NCBI RefSeq assembly: GCF_021502575.1
Contig: NZ_JAKFGN010000001.1
Span: forward strand, 2,046,001 to 2,110,000
Source: Bradyrhizobium sp. G127
GTDB lineage: Bacteria > Pseudomonadota > Alphaproteobacteria > Rhizobiales > Xanthobacteraceae
Direction: 5' to 3'
Length of the DNA: 64,000 bases
Within the stretch, counting starts at the first letter, position 1, and each line of letters opens with the position of its first letter. The notes below the pieces were generated by a model that was given only the letters and a program-made list of their open reading frames with translations, was not told where the DNA came from and searched no databases. Shown piece by piece: positions 8,268-16,732 of this stretch. A program made the translations under genes and the position numbers.

Positions 8268-9365
8268 ATGACGCTCTGGTTCGTGTTCGCGCTGATGACG
8301 GCTGCCGCGGTCTTTGCCGTGCTGTGGCCGCTCGGGCGTGGCTCCGGTTCCGCGGAGGGCAGCGAGGCCGCGGTCTACAAGGACCAACTCGCCGAGGTGC
8401 AACGCGATGCCGCGGCCGGCATGATCGGCGTCAATGAGGCGGAAGCCGCGCGCATCGAGATCAGTCGCCGTCTGCTTGCTGCATCCGATGCCGAGACCGG
8501 GGCGTCGTCATCGTCGAACGCTTTTTTCCGCCGCGCCGTCGCTGTGATCGCGCTGGCCGGATTGCCGCTGGTGGCTATCGTGCTCTATGCGCAATTCGGT
8601 TCGCCGTCGCTCGGCGACTTTCCGCTGGCGGAGCGCGCCCGCACATCGGTCGCGACCGCGTCGATGGACAAGCTGGTGGCGCAGGTCGAAACCCATCTGG
8701 AAAAGAATCCGACTGATGGCCGCGGCTGGGAAGTGCTGGCGCCGGTGCTGACCAAGATCGGCCGCTTCGACGACGCGGTGCGCGCCTGGCGCAACGCCAT
8801 CACCTACAACGGCGAGAGCGCGTCGCGCCGCGCCGATCTTGGCGAAGCGATGGTGGCGGCCGGCGGCGGCGTCGTCACCGCCGAGGCCAAGGCCGAGTTC
8901 GACCGCGCCATCGCGCTCGATCCGAACGAAGTGAAGGCGCGCTATTTCGTCGGTCTCGCCGCCGAGCAGGATGGCCGCAAGGACGATGCCGCGAACGTGT
9001 GGCGCGCGATGTTGGCCTCCGCGCCCGCTGATGCGCCGTGGCGTCCGCTGGTGCAGGGCGCGCTGGCGCGGGTCGGCGCGGTTGCGCCGAAATTGTCGGA
9101 CGAGGCCATCGCGAGCGCCAAAAGCATGAGCGAGGGCGACCGTAACGCGATGATCCGCGGCATGGTCGATGGCCTCGCCACGCGATTGAAGGACAACGGC
9201 AACGACGTGGACGGTTGGTTGCGTCTGGTGCGCGCCTATATGGTTCTCGGCGAGCGCGACAAGGCGCAAGCGGCGCGCGGCGACGCACGGCAAGCAGTGG
9301 GCAGCGATGCCACGCGGTTGCAGCAGTTGAACGACGGCCTCAAGAGTCTTGGACTGGACGGATAA
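8268..9365 (+). CDS. ccmI: Cytochrome c biogenesis protein CcmI (CycH)
   Basis: A 365-residue protein. An N-terminal membrane helix ([20 protein letters not shown]) is followed by a cytoplasmic loop with the [14 protein letters not shown] motif typical of CcmI. A second membrane helix lies at ~90-108 ([18 protein letters not shown]), and then a periplasmic TPR region begins around residue 140 ([40 protein letters not shown]). CcmI chaperones apocytochrome c to the CcmFH haem lyase at the periplasmic face. It is first in ccmI-ccmE-ccmF-ccmH with tight spacing, the cycHJKL order of rhizobia. The ATG at 8268 follows CATCTGGA, a weak ribosome site. Confidence 0.95.
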   Translation: MTLWFVFALMTAAAVFAVLWPLGRGSGSAEGSEAAVYKDQLAEVQRDAAAGMIGVNEAEAARIEISRRLLAASDAETGASSSSNAFFRRAVAVIALAGLPLVAIVLYAQFGSPSLGDFPLAERARTSVATASMDKLVAQVETHLEKNPTDGRGWEVLAPVLTKIGRFDDAVRAWRNAITYNGESASRRADLGEAMVAAGGGVVTAEAKAEFDRAIALDPNEVKARYFVGLAAEQDGRKDDAANVWRAMLASAPADAPWRPLVQGALARVGAVAPKLSDEAIASAKSMSEGDRNAMIRGMVDGLATRLKDNGNDVDGWLRLVRAYMVLGERDKAQAARGDARQAVGSDATRLQQLNDGLKSLGLDG

Positions 9366-9370
9366 TTCTT

Positions 9371-9844
9371 ATGACGCGCAAACAGCGGCGGTTGACGTTG
9401 ATCGGGTGTTCGCTCGCGGTGCTGGCGATCGCGGCCGGACTGGTGCTCAACGCCCTGCGTGATTCCATTTTGTTCTTCTCGACGCCGACCATGGCCGTGG
9501 AAAAGCATCTCCAGCCGGGTCAGCGCTTTCGCCTCGGCGGCATGGTGCGCGAGGGATCGCTGGTGCGCGGCGACAAGCTTCAGGTGAAGTTTGACGTCAC
9601 CGACGGAAATGCCACGCTGCCCGTGGCTTATCAGGGCATCTTGCCGGATCTGTTCCGCGAGGGGCAGGGCATCGTGTCCGAAGGCGCGCTCGACGCCAGC
9701 GGCGTGTTCAAGGCCGATACGGTTCTTGCCAAGCACGACGAAACCTACATGCCGAAAGCCGTCGCGGAGGAACTGAAAAAGACCGGGCACTGGAAGGATG
9801 ACTACGAGAAGAAGTCACCCGGGGTGCAGGGAAGCGCGAAATGA
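9371..9844 (+). CDS. ccmE: Cytochrome c-type biogenesis haem chaperone CcmE (CycJ)
   Basis: A 157-residue membrane-anchored periplasmic haem chaperone. The N-terminus [20 protein letters not shown] is the basic start plus membrane anchor. The OB-fold domain contains [16 protein letters not shown] and [19 protein letters not shown]. His122 in AKHDETYMP is the residue that binds haem covalently, with Tyr126 completing the HxxxY motif. CcmE accepts haem from CcmABCD (not in this window) and hands it to CcmF. It starts 5 bases after ccmI and overlaps ccmF by 4 bases (ATGA). Length is normal for the family. Confidence 0.96.
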   Translation: MTRKQRRLTLIGCSLAVLAIAAGLVLNALRDSILFFSTPTMAVEKHLQPGQRFRLGGMVREGSLVRGDKLQVKFDVTDGNATLPVAYQGILPDLFREGQGIVSEGALDASGVFKADTVLAKHDETYMPKAVAEELKKTGHWKDDYEKKSPGVQGSAK

Positions 9845-11832
9845 TCGCGGAAGCCGGACATTTCGCTCTCGTTCTCGCTCTGGCGCTGGCGCTGATCCAG
9901 TCGGTGGTGCCGGTGATCGGCGCGCGGCTGCGCGATCCGGCGCTGATGAATGTGGCGCGCTCCACCGCGCTGGTGCAGTTCGTGTTCGCGGCCTTCTCGT
10001 TCGCCGCCCTGACGTGGCTGCATATCACGTCGGATTTCTCGGTCGCGAATGTCTACGAGAATTCGCATTCGCTGAAACCGCTACTCTATAAAATTACCGG
10101 CGTGTGGGGAAACCACGAAGGCTCGATGCTGCTGTGGGTGCTGATCCTCGCGCTGTTCGGTGCGATGGTGGCGGCCTTCGGCAACAATCTGCCGCGCTCG
10201 CTGCGGGCGCTCGTGCTGGCTGTGCAGGCATGGGTCGGCACCGCGTTCTATCTTTTCATTCTCGCCACCTCGAATCCGTTTCTGCGCATCGCCAATCCGC
10301 CGATCGAGGGCCGTGACCTCAATCCGATCCTGCAGGACATCGGCCTCGCGATCCATCCGCCGATGCTCTACCTCGGCTATGTCGGGTTTTCGATTTCGTT
10401 CTCCTTCGCAGTCGCCGCGCTGATCGAAGGCCGCATCGATGCCGCCTGGGCGCGCTGGGTGCGGCCGTGGACGCTGATGGCGTGGATCTTCCTCACCCTC
10501 GGCATCGCGATGGGCTCTTACTGGGCCTACTATGAGCTCGGCTGGGGCGGCTGGTGGTTCTGGGACCCGGTGGAGAACGCCTCGCTGATGCCGTGGCTTG
10601 CCGGCACCGCGCTGCTGCATTCGGCGGTGGTGATGGAGAAGCGCGAGGCGCTGAAGGTCTGGACCATCCTGCTCGCGATCCTGACGTTTTCGCTGTCGCT
10701 GCTCGGCACCTTTCTGGTGCGCTCCGGCGTGCTGACGTCGGTGCACACCTTCGCCAGCGATCCGGCGCGCGGCGTGTTCATTCTCATGATCCTCTGCCTG
10801 TTCATCGGCGGCAGCCTCAGCCTCTATGCGTGGCGGGCCACCGCGTTGAAGCAGGGCGGGCTGTTCGCGCCGATCTCGCGCGAGGGCGCGCTGGTGCTGA
10901 ACAACCTGCTGCTGACCACGGCGTGCGCCACCGTTCTGGTCGGTACGCTGTATCCGCTGGCGCTGGAGGTTCTCACCGGCGACAAGATCTCGGTCGGCGC
11001 GCCGTTCTTCAATCTGACGTTCGCGCCGCTGTTCCTGCCGCTGCTGCTGGCAGTGCCGTTCGGCACGCAACTGGCGTGGAAGCGCGGCGACATTGTCGGC
11101 GCGGCGCAGCGGCTCACGGCGGCGGGCATCGTCTCGCTGGTGACGATCGCCGTGCTGTGGGCATGGACGCGCGGCGGCGGTGCCTTCGCACCGCTGATGA
11201 TCGGCATAGCGATCTTCGTCATTCTCGGCGCAGTAACCGACATCGTCGAGCGCATTCAACTGTTCCGCACGCCGCTCGCCACGTCAATGAGCCGGGCACG
11301 CGGCCTGCCACGCTCGACATGGGGTTCCGCCTTCGCGCATGCGGGCCTTGGCGTCGCGCTGATCGGTATCGTCTGCGAGACGACATGGAACAGCGAGAGC
11401 ATCGCCTCGATGCGTCCGAACGACGTCGTCACCGTCGGCGGCTATCAGGTCAAGCTCGACGGCCTGACGCAGCAGCAGGGACCGAATTATCGCGAGGCCA
11501 TCTCGCGATTCACGGTGGCGCTGGACGGCAGGACCGTCGGCGTGATGTCGCCGTCGAAACGCAGCTTCACGACGCGTGGCATGTCCACCAGCGAGGCGGC
11601 GTTGCTGACGCGCGGCGTCAGCCAGCTCTACATTTCGCTCGGTGATACCAACGCGGACGGATCGGTGGCCGTGCGCATCTACCACAAGCCGCTGGTGCTG
11701 CTGATCTGGTTCGGGCCGGTGCTGATGGCATTCGGCGGTTTCCTGTCGCTCACCGACCGGCGGCTGCGCGTCGGTGCGCCGAAGCCTGCGAAAGCCACGA
11801 AGACCGCCGGCGCGTTGCAGGCGGCGGAGTAG
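9841..11832 (+). CDS. ccmF: Haem lyase CcmF (CycK)
   Basis: A 663-residue polytopic inner-membrane protein with about 14-15 helices, the expected length. The tryptophan-rich WWD signature is present as [20 protein letters not shown], preceded by conserved histidine regions ([15 protein letters not shown] and [15 protein letters not shown]). With CcmH it forms the complex that reduces holo-CcmE and ligates haem to the CxxCH motif of apocytochromes. It is translationally coupled to ccmE by the ATGA overlap and followed 5 bases later by ccmH. The C-terminus is a Lys/Ala-rich cytoplasmic tail. Confidence 0.97.
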   Translation: MIAEAGHFALVLALALALIQSVVPVIGARLRDPALMNVARSTALVQFVFAAFSFAALTWLHITSDFSVANVYENSHSLKPLLYKITGVWGNHEGSMLLWVLILALFGAMVAAFGNNLPRSLRALVLAVQAWVGTAFYLFILATSNPFLRIANPPIEGRDLNPILQDIGLAIHPPMLYLGYVGFSISFSFAVAALIEGRIDAAWARWVRPWTLMAWIFLTLGIAMGSYWAYYELGWGGWWFWDPVENASLMPWLAGTALLHSAVVMEKREALKVWTILLAILTFSLSLLGTFLVRSGVLTSVHTFASDPARGVFILMILCLFIGGSLSLYAWRATALKQGGLFAPISREGALVLNNLLLTTACATVLVGTLYPLALEVLTGDKISVGAPFFNLTFAPLFLPLLLAVPFGTQLAWKRGDIVGAAQRLTAAGIVSLVTIAVLWAWTRGGGAFAPLMIGIAIFVILGAVTDIVERIQLFRTPLATSMSRARGLPRSTWGSAFAHAGLGVALIGIVCETTWNSESIASMRPNDVVTVGGYQVKLDGLTQQQGPNYREAISRFTVALDGRTVGVMSPSKRSFTTRGMSTSEAALLTRGVSQLYISLGDTNADGSVAVRIYHKPLVLLIWFGPVLMAFGGFLSLTDRRLRVGAPKPAKATKTAGALQAAE

Positions 11833-11837
11833 TCACG

Positions 11838-12338
11838 ATGACACGCATCCGTTTTGCGCTGTTTGCGATCATGCTGGCGCTGATGCCGTCGGTGTCCCAC
11901 GCCGTGCAGCCCGACGAGATCATGGCCGATCCGGCGCAGGAGGCGCGGGCGCGCAACCTGTCGCGTGAACTGCGCTGCATGGTCTGCCAGAATCAATCCA
12001 TCGACGATTCCGACGCGCCGCTGGCGCGCGATCTGCGTCTGCTGGTGCGCGAGCGCATCGCCGCTGGCAATACCGATCAGCAGGTGATGGATTTCCTGGT
12101 CGCGCGCTATGGCGAATTCGTGCTGCTCAAGCCGCGCGTGGAAGGCCAGACGCTGATCCTCTGGCTGATTCCGCCACTGGCGCTTGTCGGCGGCGGATTC
12201 GCGCTGTGGCTTGGGAATCGCCGCCGCAGGCAGCGCGTCGCAAGCGAGGAGGGTGCGTCATTCCAACTCACCCCCGAGGAAGAGGCCCGAATCGAGAAGT
12301 TGATTGCCGGTGAGGAACCCGCAAAAAAGCCGGTTTGA
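11838..12338 (+). CDS. ccmH: Cytochrome c-type biogenesis thiol protein CcmH (CycL)
   Basis: A 166-residue protein with a signal peptide (IRFALFAIMLALMPSVSHAV), a short periplasmic three-helix domain with the redox pair Cys47-Cys50 in LRCMVCQNQS, one C-terminal membrane helix (~106-125, LILWLIPPLALVGGGFALWL) and a cytoplasmic Glu-rich tail. It keeps the apocytochrome cysteines reduced and partners CcmF. This is the short CcmH/CycL form; the TPR part found in E. coli CcmH is supplied by the separate CcmI encoded first in the operon. A hairpin terminator follows the stop codon. Confidence 0.96.
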   Translation: MTRIRFALFAIMLALMPSVSHAVQPDEIMADPAQEARARNLSRELRCMVCQNQSIDDSDAPLARDLRLLVRERIAAGNTDQQVMDFLVARYGEFVLLKPRVEGQTLILWLIPPLALVGGGFALWLGNRRRRQRVASEEGASFQLTPEEEARIEKLIAGEEPAKKPV

Positions 12339-12360
12339 CAGGCATTTAACGCGCATTGCG

Positions 12361-12387
12361 AAGGCCGTTCCGGGCCTTGTTTTTATT
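12361..12387 (+). terminator. Probable rho-independent terminator of the ccm operon
   Basis: Six-base inverted repeat AAGGCC/GGCCTT (12361-12366 and 12373-12378) with a 6-base loop, followed by GTTTTTATT. It lies 22 bases after the ccmH stop. The stem is short but the T-rich tail is good. The rest of the 12339-12507 gap holds no other recognisable element. Confidence 0.6.
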
Positions 12388-12507
12388 ACAAAACATTAAT
12401 TCCCCCGACAGAGCACGGTAAGGCCGCGTCCTCCATCTTCCAGAGCACAGGTGCAGACAGCACCGCGAGATTTTCCGCCCCTCGTTTCGCTCTCCTGGAG
12501 ATGTTTC

Positions 12508-14106
12508 ATGACCGACCGTCCGACCGACTTTTCGAAGCTCCCATCCTATACCGCGCCGCGCCGTTCCATTTTCTCCGCGCGCAAGTTCGCGCTGATGGCT
12601 TCGGTCGTCGCGGGTCTGGGCGTTGCAACTTATGGCCTGACCCCCTCCAATAACTTCGATCTCCTGACCACGACTGCGCATGCGCAGGTCAACAAGGAGG
12701 TCCGTCAGGTTCAGCAGCCGGTTGGTTTTGCCGATATCGTCGAGCGGGTGAAGCCGTCGGTGATTTCGGTACGCGTGAAGATCGCAGAAAAGCAGGTGTC
12801 GAGCGACAGCGCCGACAATGGTGATAATCCGTTCCCGCCCGGTTCGCCGATGGAGCGCTTCTTCAAGCGCTTCGGCGGTCCGGATGGATTCCCCGGCGGT
12901 CGCGGCGGCCGTGGCGGACGCGGCGGCGGTCAAGTGACCGGCCAGGGTTCGGGCTTCTTCATCTCGGCTGACGGTTTCGCCGTCACCAACAACCACGTCG
13001 TCGACGGCGCGGACAAGGTTGAAGTCACGACCGATGACGGCAAGACCCACACCGCCAAGGTGATCGGCACCGATCCGCGCACCGACCTCGCATTGATCAA
13101 GGTCGATGGCGTCAGCAACTTGCCGTTCGCCAAGCTTTCCGACGGTCAGCCGCGCATCGGCGACTGGGTGCTGGCGGTCGGCAATCCGTTCGGCCTCGGC
13201 GGCACCGTGACCGCGGGCATCGTTTCGGCACGCGGCCGTGACATCGGCAACGGACCCTATGACGATTTCATCCAGATCGACGCGCCCGTGAACAAGGGCA
13301 ACTCGGGCGGCCCGACCTTCAACACCGAAGGCGACGTCGTCGGCGTCAACACCGCGATCTACTCGCCGTCGGGCGGCAGCGTCGGCATCGCCTTCGCGAT
13401 CCCGGCCTCCACGGTGAAGAGTGTCGTGCAGCAGCTCAAGGACAAGGGCTCGGTCAGCCGCGGCTGGATCGGCGTCCAGATCCAGCAGGTGACGCCTGAG
13501 ATCGCCGACAGCCTCGGCCTGAAGAAGACCGAAGGCGCGCTGGTTGCCGAGCCGCAGCCCAACGGTCCGGCCGCGAAGGCCGGCGTTGAATCCGGCGACG
13601 TCATCACCCGGGTCAACGATCTGCCCGTCAAGGATGCGCGCGAACTGGCGCGGACCATCGGCGGCATGGCTCCCGGCCAGACCGTGAAGCTGGTTGTGGT
13701 CCACAAGGGCCAGGACAAGATTCTCAGCATGACGCTCGGCGAGTTGCCGAATGCCAAGCAGGCCAAAGCGGATACCGACCAGAACGATGACGGTGGCGGC
13801 AAGGCCACGCGAGGCAGCGTCACCGTGCCGAACCTCGGTCTGACGCTTGCTCCGGCGACCAGCGTCGCCGGCGCGGGCAAGGAAGGTGTGGTGGTGACCA
13901 ATGTCGATCCGAACAGCCCGTCGGCCGAGCGCGGTTTCAAGGAAGGCGACGTGATCGTCGAAGTCGCCGGCAAGCTGGTCTCGACGCCGGGCGAGGTTCG
14001 CGAGGCGATCACCGCCGCGCGCGCCGACAACAAGAACAGCGTGCTGGTCCGTGTGAAGTCCGGCGACTCGTCGCGCTTCGTCGCGATGCCGGTGGCCAAA
14101 GGTTAA
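12508..14106 (+). CDS. degP: Periplasmic serine protease DegP/HtrA (Do family)
   Basis: A 532-residue protein. The N-terminal hydrophobic segment (~29-46) and TTTAHAQ at ~59 mark an export signal or anchor. The trypsin-like domain has the triad His163 (TNNHVVDG), Asp193 (RTDLALIKV) and Ser266 (NKGNSGGPTF). Two PDZ domains follow, at about 315-405 (SRGWIGVQIQQVTPEIADSL) and 430-530. A Gly/Arg-rich loop (GGRGGRGGRGGG) lies before the His motif, in the position of the LA loop. The enzyme degrades or chaperones misfolded envelope proteins. The start at 12508 is chosen because CTGGAG precedes it; an in-frame ATG at 12451 has no ribosome site. Two-component genes follow. Confidence 0.95.
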   Translation: MTDRPTDFSKLPSYTAPRRSIFSARKFALMASVVAGLGVATYGLTPSNNFDLLTTTAHAQVNKEVRQVQQPVGFADIVERVKPSVISVRVKIAEKQVSSDSADNGDNPFPPGSPMERFFKRFGGPDGFPGGRGGRGGRGGGQVTGQGSGFFISADGFAVTNNHVVDGADKVEVTTDDGKTHTAKVIGTDPRTDLALIKVDGVSNLPFAKLSDGQPRIGDWVLAVGNPFGLGGTVTAGIVSARGRDIGNGPYDDFIQIDAPVNKGNSGGPTFNTEGDVVGVNTAIYSPSGGSVGIAFAIPASTVKSVVQQLKDKGSVSRGWIGVQIQQVTPEIADSLGLKKTEGALVAEPQPNGPAAKAGVESGDVITRVNDLPVKDARELARTIGGMAPGQTVKLVVVHKGQDKILSMTLGELPNAKQAKADTDQNDDGGGKATRGSVTVPNLGLTLAPATSVAGAGKEGVVVTNVDPNSPSAERGFKEGDVIVEVAGKLVSTPGEVREAITAARADNKNSVLVRVKSGDSSRFVAMPVAKG

Positions 14107-14108
14107 CC

Positions 14109-14124
14109 GTCCGCGCGAGCGGAC
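14109..14124. repeat. Hairpin 1 of the degP-downstream array
   Basis: Perfect inverted repeat GTCCGC/GCGGAC with the 4-base loop GCGA, three bases after the degP stop. No T-run follows, so it is not a classical intrinsic terminator. Confidence 0.6.
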
Positions 14125-14178
14125 GAGAGATGGGGAGTTGTCGCCGGCACATTCGCCCCCGCCGACGGCTCCTTCCCG

Positions 14179-14203
14179 GGGACGGGCCTTAAAAACCCGT
14201 CCC
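14179..14203. repeat. Hairpin 2 of the degP-downstream array
   Basis: Perfect 8-base inverted repeat GGGACGGG/CCCGTCCC (14179-14186 and 14196-14203) around a 9-base loop containing AAAAA. No T-run on the plus strand. Confidence 0.65.
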
Positions 14204-14210
14204 TTGAAAC

Positions 14211-14285
14211 CAGTGTGGTGGTTCGCAAGTCCGCGTCAGTCCTGCAGCGCGTTCTTTTGCGGACTTGCGAACCGAAACCACACTG
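14211..14285. repeat. Long palindromic element A (75 bp)
   Basis: The left arm is CAGTGTGGT (14211-14219) joined to GGTTCGCAAGTCCGC (14220-14234). The right arm is GCGGACTTGCGAACC (14259-14273), then GAA, then ACCACACTG (14277-14285). All 24 arm bases pair, with a 3-base bulge and a 24-base loop. The size and form resemble intergenic palindromic repeats (REP or MITE-like) rather than a terminator. No transposase is nearby. Confidence 0.8.
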
Positions 14286-14297
14286 TAATTATAATTT

Positions 14298-14370
14298 CTG
14301 GTGTCCTGAATCCGAAGTTCGCTACGGAAGATGCTGCAAAGTAAGGCGAACTTCGGGTTCAGGACACCAG
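14298..14370. repeat. Long palindromic element B (73 bp)
   Basis: Arms of 25 bases at 14298-14322 and 14346-14370 begin CTGGTGTCCTGAA and end TTCAGGACACCAG. They match at 24 of 25 positions and enclose a 23-base loop. The element lies 12 bases after palindrome A, is nearly the same length, but has a different arm sequence. It could be a second family of intergenic palindromic repeat or a second stem of a structured RNA. Confidence 0.82.
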
Positions 14371-14404
14371 AGCATCGCGCCACACGTATTTCAGGCGCGA
14401 TGCT
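14371..14404. repeat. Hairpin 5 of the degP-downstream array, abutting element B
   Basis: Perfect 11-base inverted repeat AGCATCGCGCC/GGCGCGATGCT (14371-14381 and 14394-14404) with a 12-base loop. It starts at the base immediately after palindrome B ends. A weaker hairpin GAGTGC/GCACTC follows at 14440-14461. Confidence 0.75.
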
Positions 14405-14478
14405 TGGATTGCTCTCGATGGAAAACGCCCCCCTCCGTCGAGTGCAGGCACGATCGCACTCCAGTCGGTCGTGCACGG

Positions 14479-14520
14479 CGGGCGGTGAAGTCCCCCAGCT
14501 TCACCGCCCGTTTTCTTCTC
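14479..14520 (+). terminator. Strong intrinsic terminator between degP and the response regulator
   Basis: Twelve-base perfect inverted repeat CGGGCGGTGAAG/CTTCACCGCCCG (14479-14490 and 14499-14510) with an 8-base loop, followed by TTTTCTTCTC. It should end any transcript crossing from degP. It sits about 100 bases before the next start codon, so it could also act as an attenuator if transcription of the two-component pair begins further upstream. Confidence 0.85.
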
Positions 14521-14622
14521 AGGGCGAACCTGCGCGAGGTGACGTGCGTTGCCTTGCATCAAAACGGTCATCGCGCCATGCTGCACCAAAGCTCCGTTGT
14601 TCCGACCCAGACCGAATCACAG

Positions 14623-15303
14623 ATGCGATTGCTTATCGTTGAAGACGACCGCGAGTCTGCCGACTATCTCGTGAAGGCGTTTCGCGAGGTTGGCCATGTC
14701 GCCGATCTCGCCAGCGACGGCGAGGAGGGCCTCGCGCTGGCCGAATCCGGCGAGTACGACGTGCTCGTGATCGACCGCATGCTGCCGAAGCGGGACGGAC
14801 TGTCGATCATCGGCACCCTGCGCGGCAAGGGCAATCACACACCGGCGCTGATCCTGTCGGCGCTCGGCCAGGTCGATGACCGCATCAAGGGCCTGCGCGC
14901 CGGTGGCGACGACTATCTGCCGAAGCCTTATTCATTCGCGGAACTGCTGGCGCGCGTCGAGGTGCTGTCGCGCCGTCACGGCGGGCCGTCCGAGGAGACG
15001 ACCTATCGCGTCGGCGATCTCGAACTCGACCGGCTTTCGCATCAGGTCAAGCGCGGCGCCACCGAGATCACATTGCAGCCGCGGGAATTCCGGCTGCTCG
15101 AATATCTGATGAAGCACGCAGGGCAGGTGGTGACCCGCACCATGCTGCTCGAGAACGTGTGGGACTATCACTTCGATCCGCAGACCAATGTGATCGACGT
15201 CCATATCTCGCGGCTGCGCTCCAAGATCGACAAGGGACACGATCGTCCGCTGCTGCACACCATTCGTGGTGCCGGATACATGATCCGTGACGGCATTCGG
15301 TAA
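14623..15303 (+). CDS. OmpR-family response regulator
   Basis: A 226-residue regulator. The receiver domain has EDD at 7-9, phospho-acceptor Asp51 in VLVIDRMLPKRDG and Lys in YLPKPYSFAELLARVE. The C-terminal winged helix includes LDRLSHQVKRGATEITLQPR, TNVIDVHISRLRSKID and IRGAGYMIR. The form is that of the CzcR/CusR/QseB-like heavy-metal or envelope-stress subgroup. The ATG at 14623 puts the first strand (RLLIVEDD) right at the N-terminus; a longer form from ATG 14578 is possible. The kinase gene starts inside its 3' end (17-base overlap). Location after degP suggests an envelope-stress role, which is inference. Confidence 0.9.
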   Translation: MRLLIVEDDRESADYLVKAFREVGHVADLASDGEEGLALAESGEYDVLVIDRMLPKRDGLSIIGTLRGKGNHTPALILSALGQVDDRIKGLRAGGDDYLPKPYSFAELLARVEVLSRRHGGPSEETTYRVGDLELDRLSHQVKRGATEITLQPREFRLLEYLMKHAGQVVTRTMLLENVWDYHFDPQTNVIDVHISRLRSKIDKGHDRPLLHTIRGAGYMIRDGIR

Positions 15304-16732
15304 ACTTGTCCGGACCACTGCGTTTCGCCTGACGCTGGTCTACCTGTTCCTGTTCGCGCTATTCGCGGCGTCGCTGCTGGGCTACTTCGCCTGGAACACG
15401 CGGCGCATGATCACCGAGCAGATCGTCGAGACTGTCAATTCCGAACTCAGCGAACTCACCGACCAGTATACGCGCAACGGCCTGCGTGGACTGGTCTCCG
15501 CCGTCGAAGGCCGAGCGTTGCGTCCGGGCGCGAACCTGTATCTCGTCACCACGCCGCAGGGGCAGGGCGTCGCCGGTAACGTCGCCTCGCTGGCGCCGGG
15601 CATCATGGACCATCCCGGCTGGGCCGAGACGTTCTACAAGCGGCTCGAAGAAAACGATGCCAACACCAAAAGTCATTTCGCGCTGGTGAAGGTGGCGCAA
15701 CTCTCCGGCGGCTTCCGGATTCTGGTGGGCCGCGATCTGGAAGAGCGGCGGCGGCTGTTCGGCATTGTGGCCAAGGCCGCGCAATGGTCGGTGCTGATCG
15801 TGGTCGTTCTCGGCCTCGGCGGCGGCGTGTTCGTTGCGCGCCGCGTGCTGCGCCGGATCGACGCCATGACCGGCACCACGCAGCGGATCATGGCGGGCGA
15901 TCTCGCCGAGCGCTTGCCGGTCGGGCGCAGCGGCGACGAAATCGACCGGCTCGCTGAAAATCTCAATGCCATGCTGGAGCGTATCGAGGCGCTAATGGCC
16001 GGGCTCAAGGAAGTGTCCGACAACATCGCCCACGATCTCAAGACGCCGCTGACGCGGCTGCGTAATCGCGCCGAGGACGCGCTTGCGAAATCCAGCAACG
16101 AGGGCGAATATCGCGCGGCGCTGGAACGGACCATCGAAGAATCCGACGGCCTGATCCGCACTTTCAATGCGCTGCTGATGATCGCGCGCGCGGAATCTGG
16201 TCAGGCCCGTGACAACATGACCGACTTCGACGCGGGGGAAGTGGCCCACGGCATCCACGAGCTTTATGAGCCGCTGGCAGAAGACAAAGGCATGACGCTT
16301 TCGGTCTCGGCCGATACCGCGACGATCCACGGCAATCGCGAGCTCATCAGCCAGGCGCTCGCGAACCTCGTCGAGAATGCCATCAAGTATGGCCAGCCGG
16401 TCACCACGCCGCTGGAAAGCGCGGCGGACGGGTCGGACGCTGCTGCGAAACCGTCCGATATTCTGATCGAGGCGCGGCGGAACGGGGATAATGTTCTTCT
16501 CAGTGTCACAGACCATGGGCCTGGCATTCCAGAGGCCGACCGCCAGCGTGCGGTGGAGCGGTTTGTCCGGCTGGAAGCCAGCCGCACTCAGCCCGGCTCT
16601 GGGCTTGGTTTGAGTCTGGCATCGGCTGTCGCGACGTTGCATGGTGGCGGCCTGCGACTCGCCGACAGTCAGCCGGGGCTGCGCGTGACGCTTGTGATCC
16701 CGAGCCGGGGCGTGGAACAAAATAGCGTATGA
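15287..16732 (+). CDS. Sensor histidine kinase, HAMP type
   Basis: A 481-residue kinase with GTG start at 15287. TM1 is at ~12-35 (LVYLFLFALFAASLLGYFAW), followed by a periplasmic domain of about 120 residues, TM2 (~164-186) and a HAMP domain (RRVLRRIDAMTGTTQRIMAG). DHp His249 lies in DNIAHDLKTPLTRLRNRAED. The ATPase domain has NLVENAIKYG, DHGPGIPEADR and GSGLGLSLA. The H-box style matches CusS/CzcS/QseC-type kinases. It is the cognate partner of the regulator it overlaps, and glnE begins within its last codons (ATGA), so the three genes are likely co-transcribed. Confidence 0.92.
   Translation: MTAFGKLVRTTAFRLTLVYLFLFALFAASLLGYFAWNTRRMITEQIVETVNSELSELTDQYTRNGLRGLVSAVEGRALRPGANLYLVTTPQGQGVAGNVASLAPGIMDHPGWAETFYKRLEENDANTKSHFALVKVAQLSGGFRILVGRDLEERRRLFGIVAKAAQWSVLIVVVLGLGGGVFVARRVLRRIDAMTGTTQRIMAGDLAERLPVGRSGDEIDRLAENLNAMLERIEALMAGLKEVSDNIAHDLKTPLTRLRNRAEDALAKSSNEGEYRAALERTIEESDGLIRTFNALLMIARAESGQARDNMTDFDAGEVAHGIHELYEPLAEDKGMTLSVSADTATIHGNRELISQALANLVENAIKYGQPVTTPLESAADGSDAAAKPSDILIEARRNGDNVLLSVTDHGPGIPEADRQRAVERFVRLEASRTQPGSGLGLSLASAVATLHGGGLRLADSQPGLRVTLVIPSRGVEQNSV

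Noticed and set aside
10081-11259. 392-codon ORF antisense to ccmF
   Set aside because: Composition (Arg, Gln, Glu, His-rich) is the usual antisense shadow of a GC-rich membrane protein gene; ccmF is clearly the real gene.
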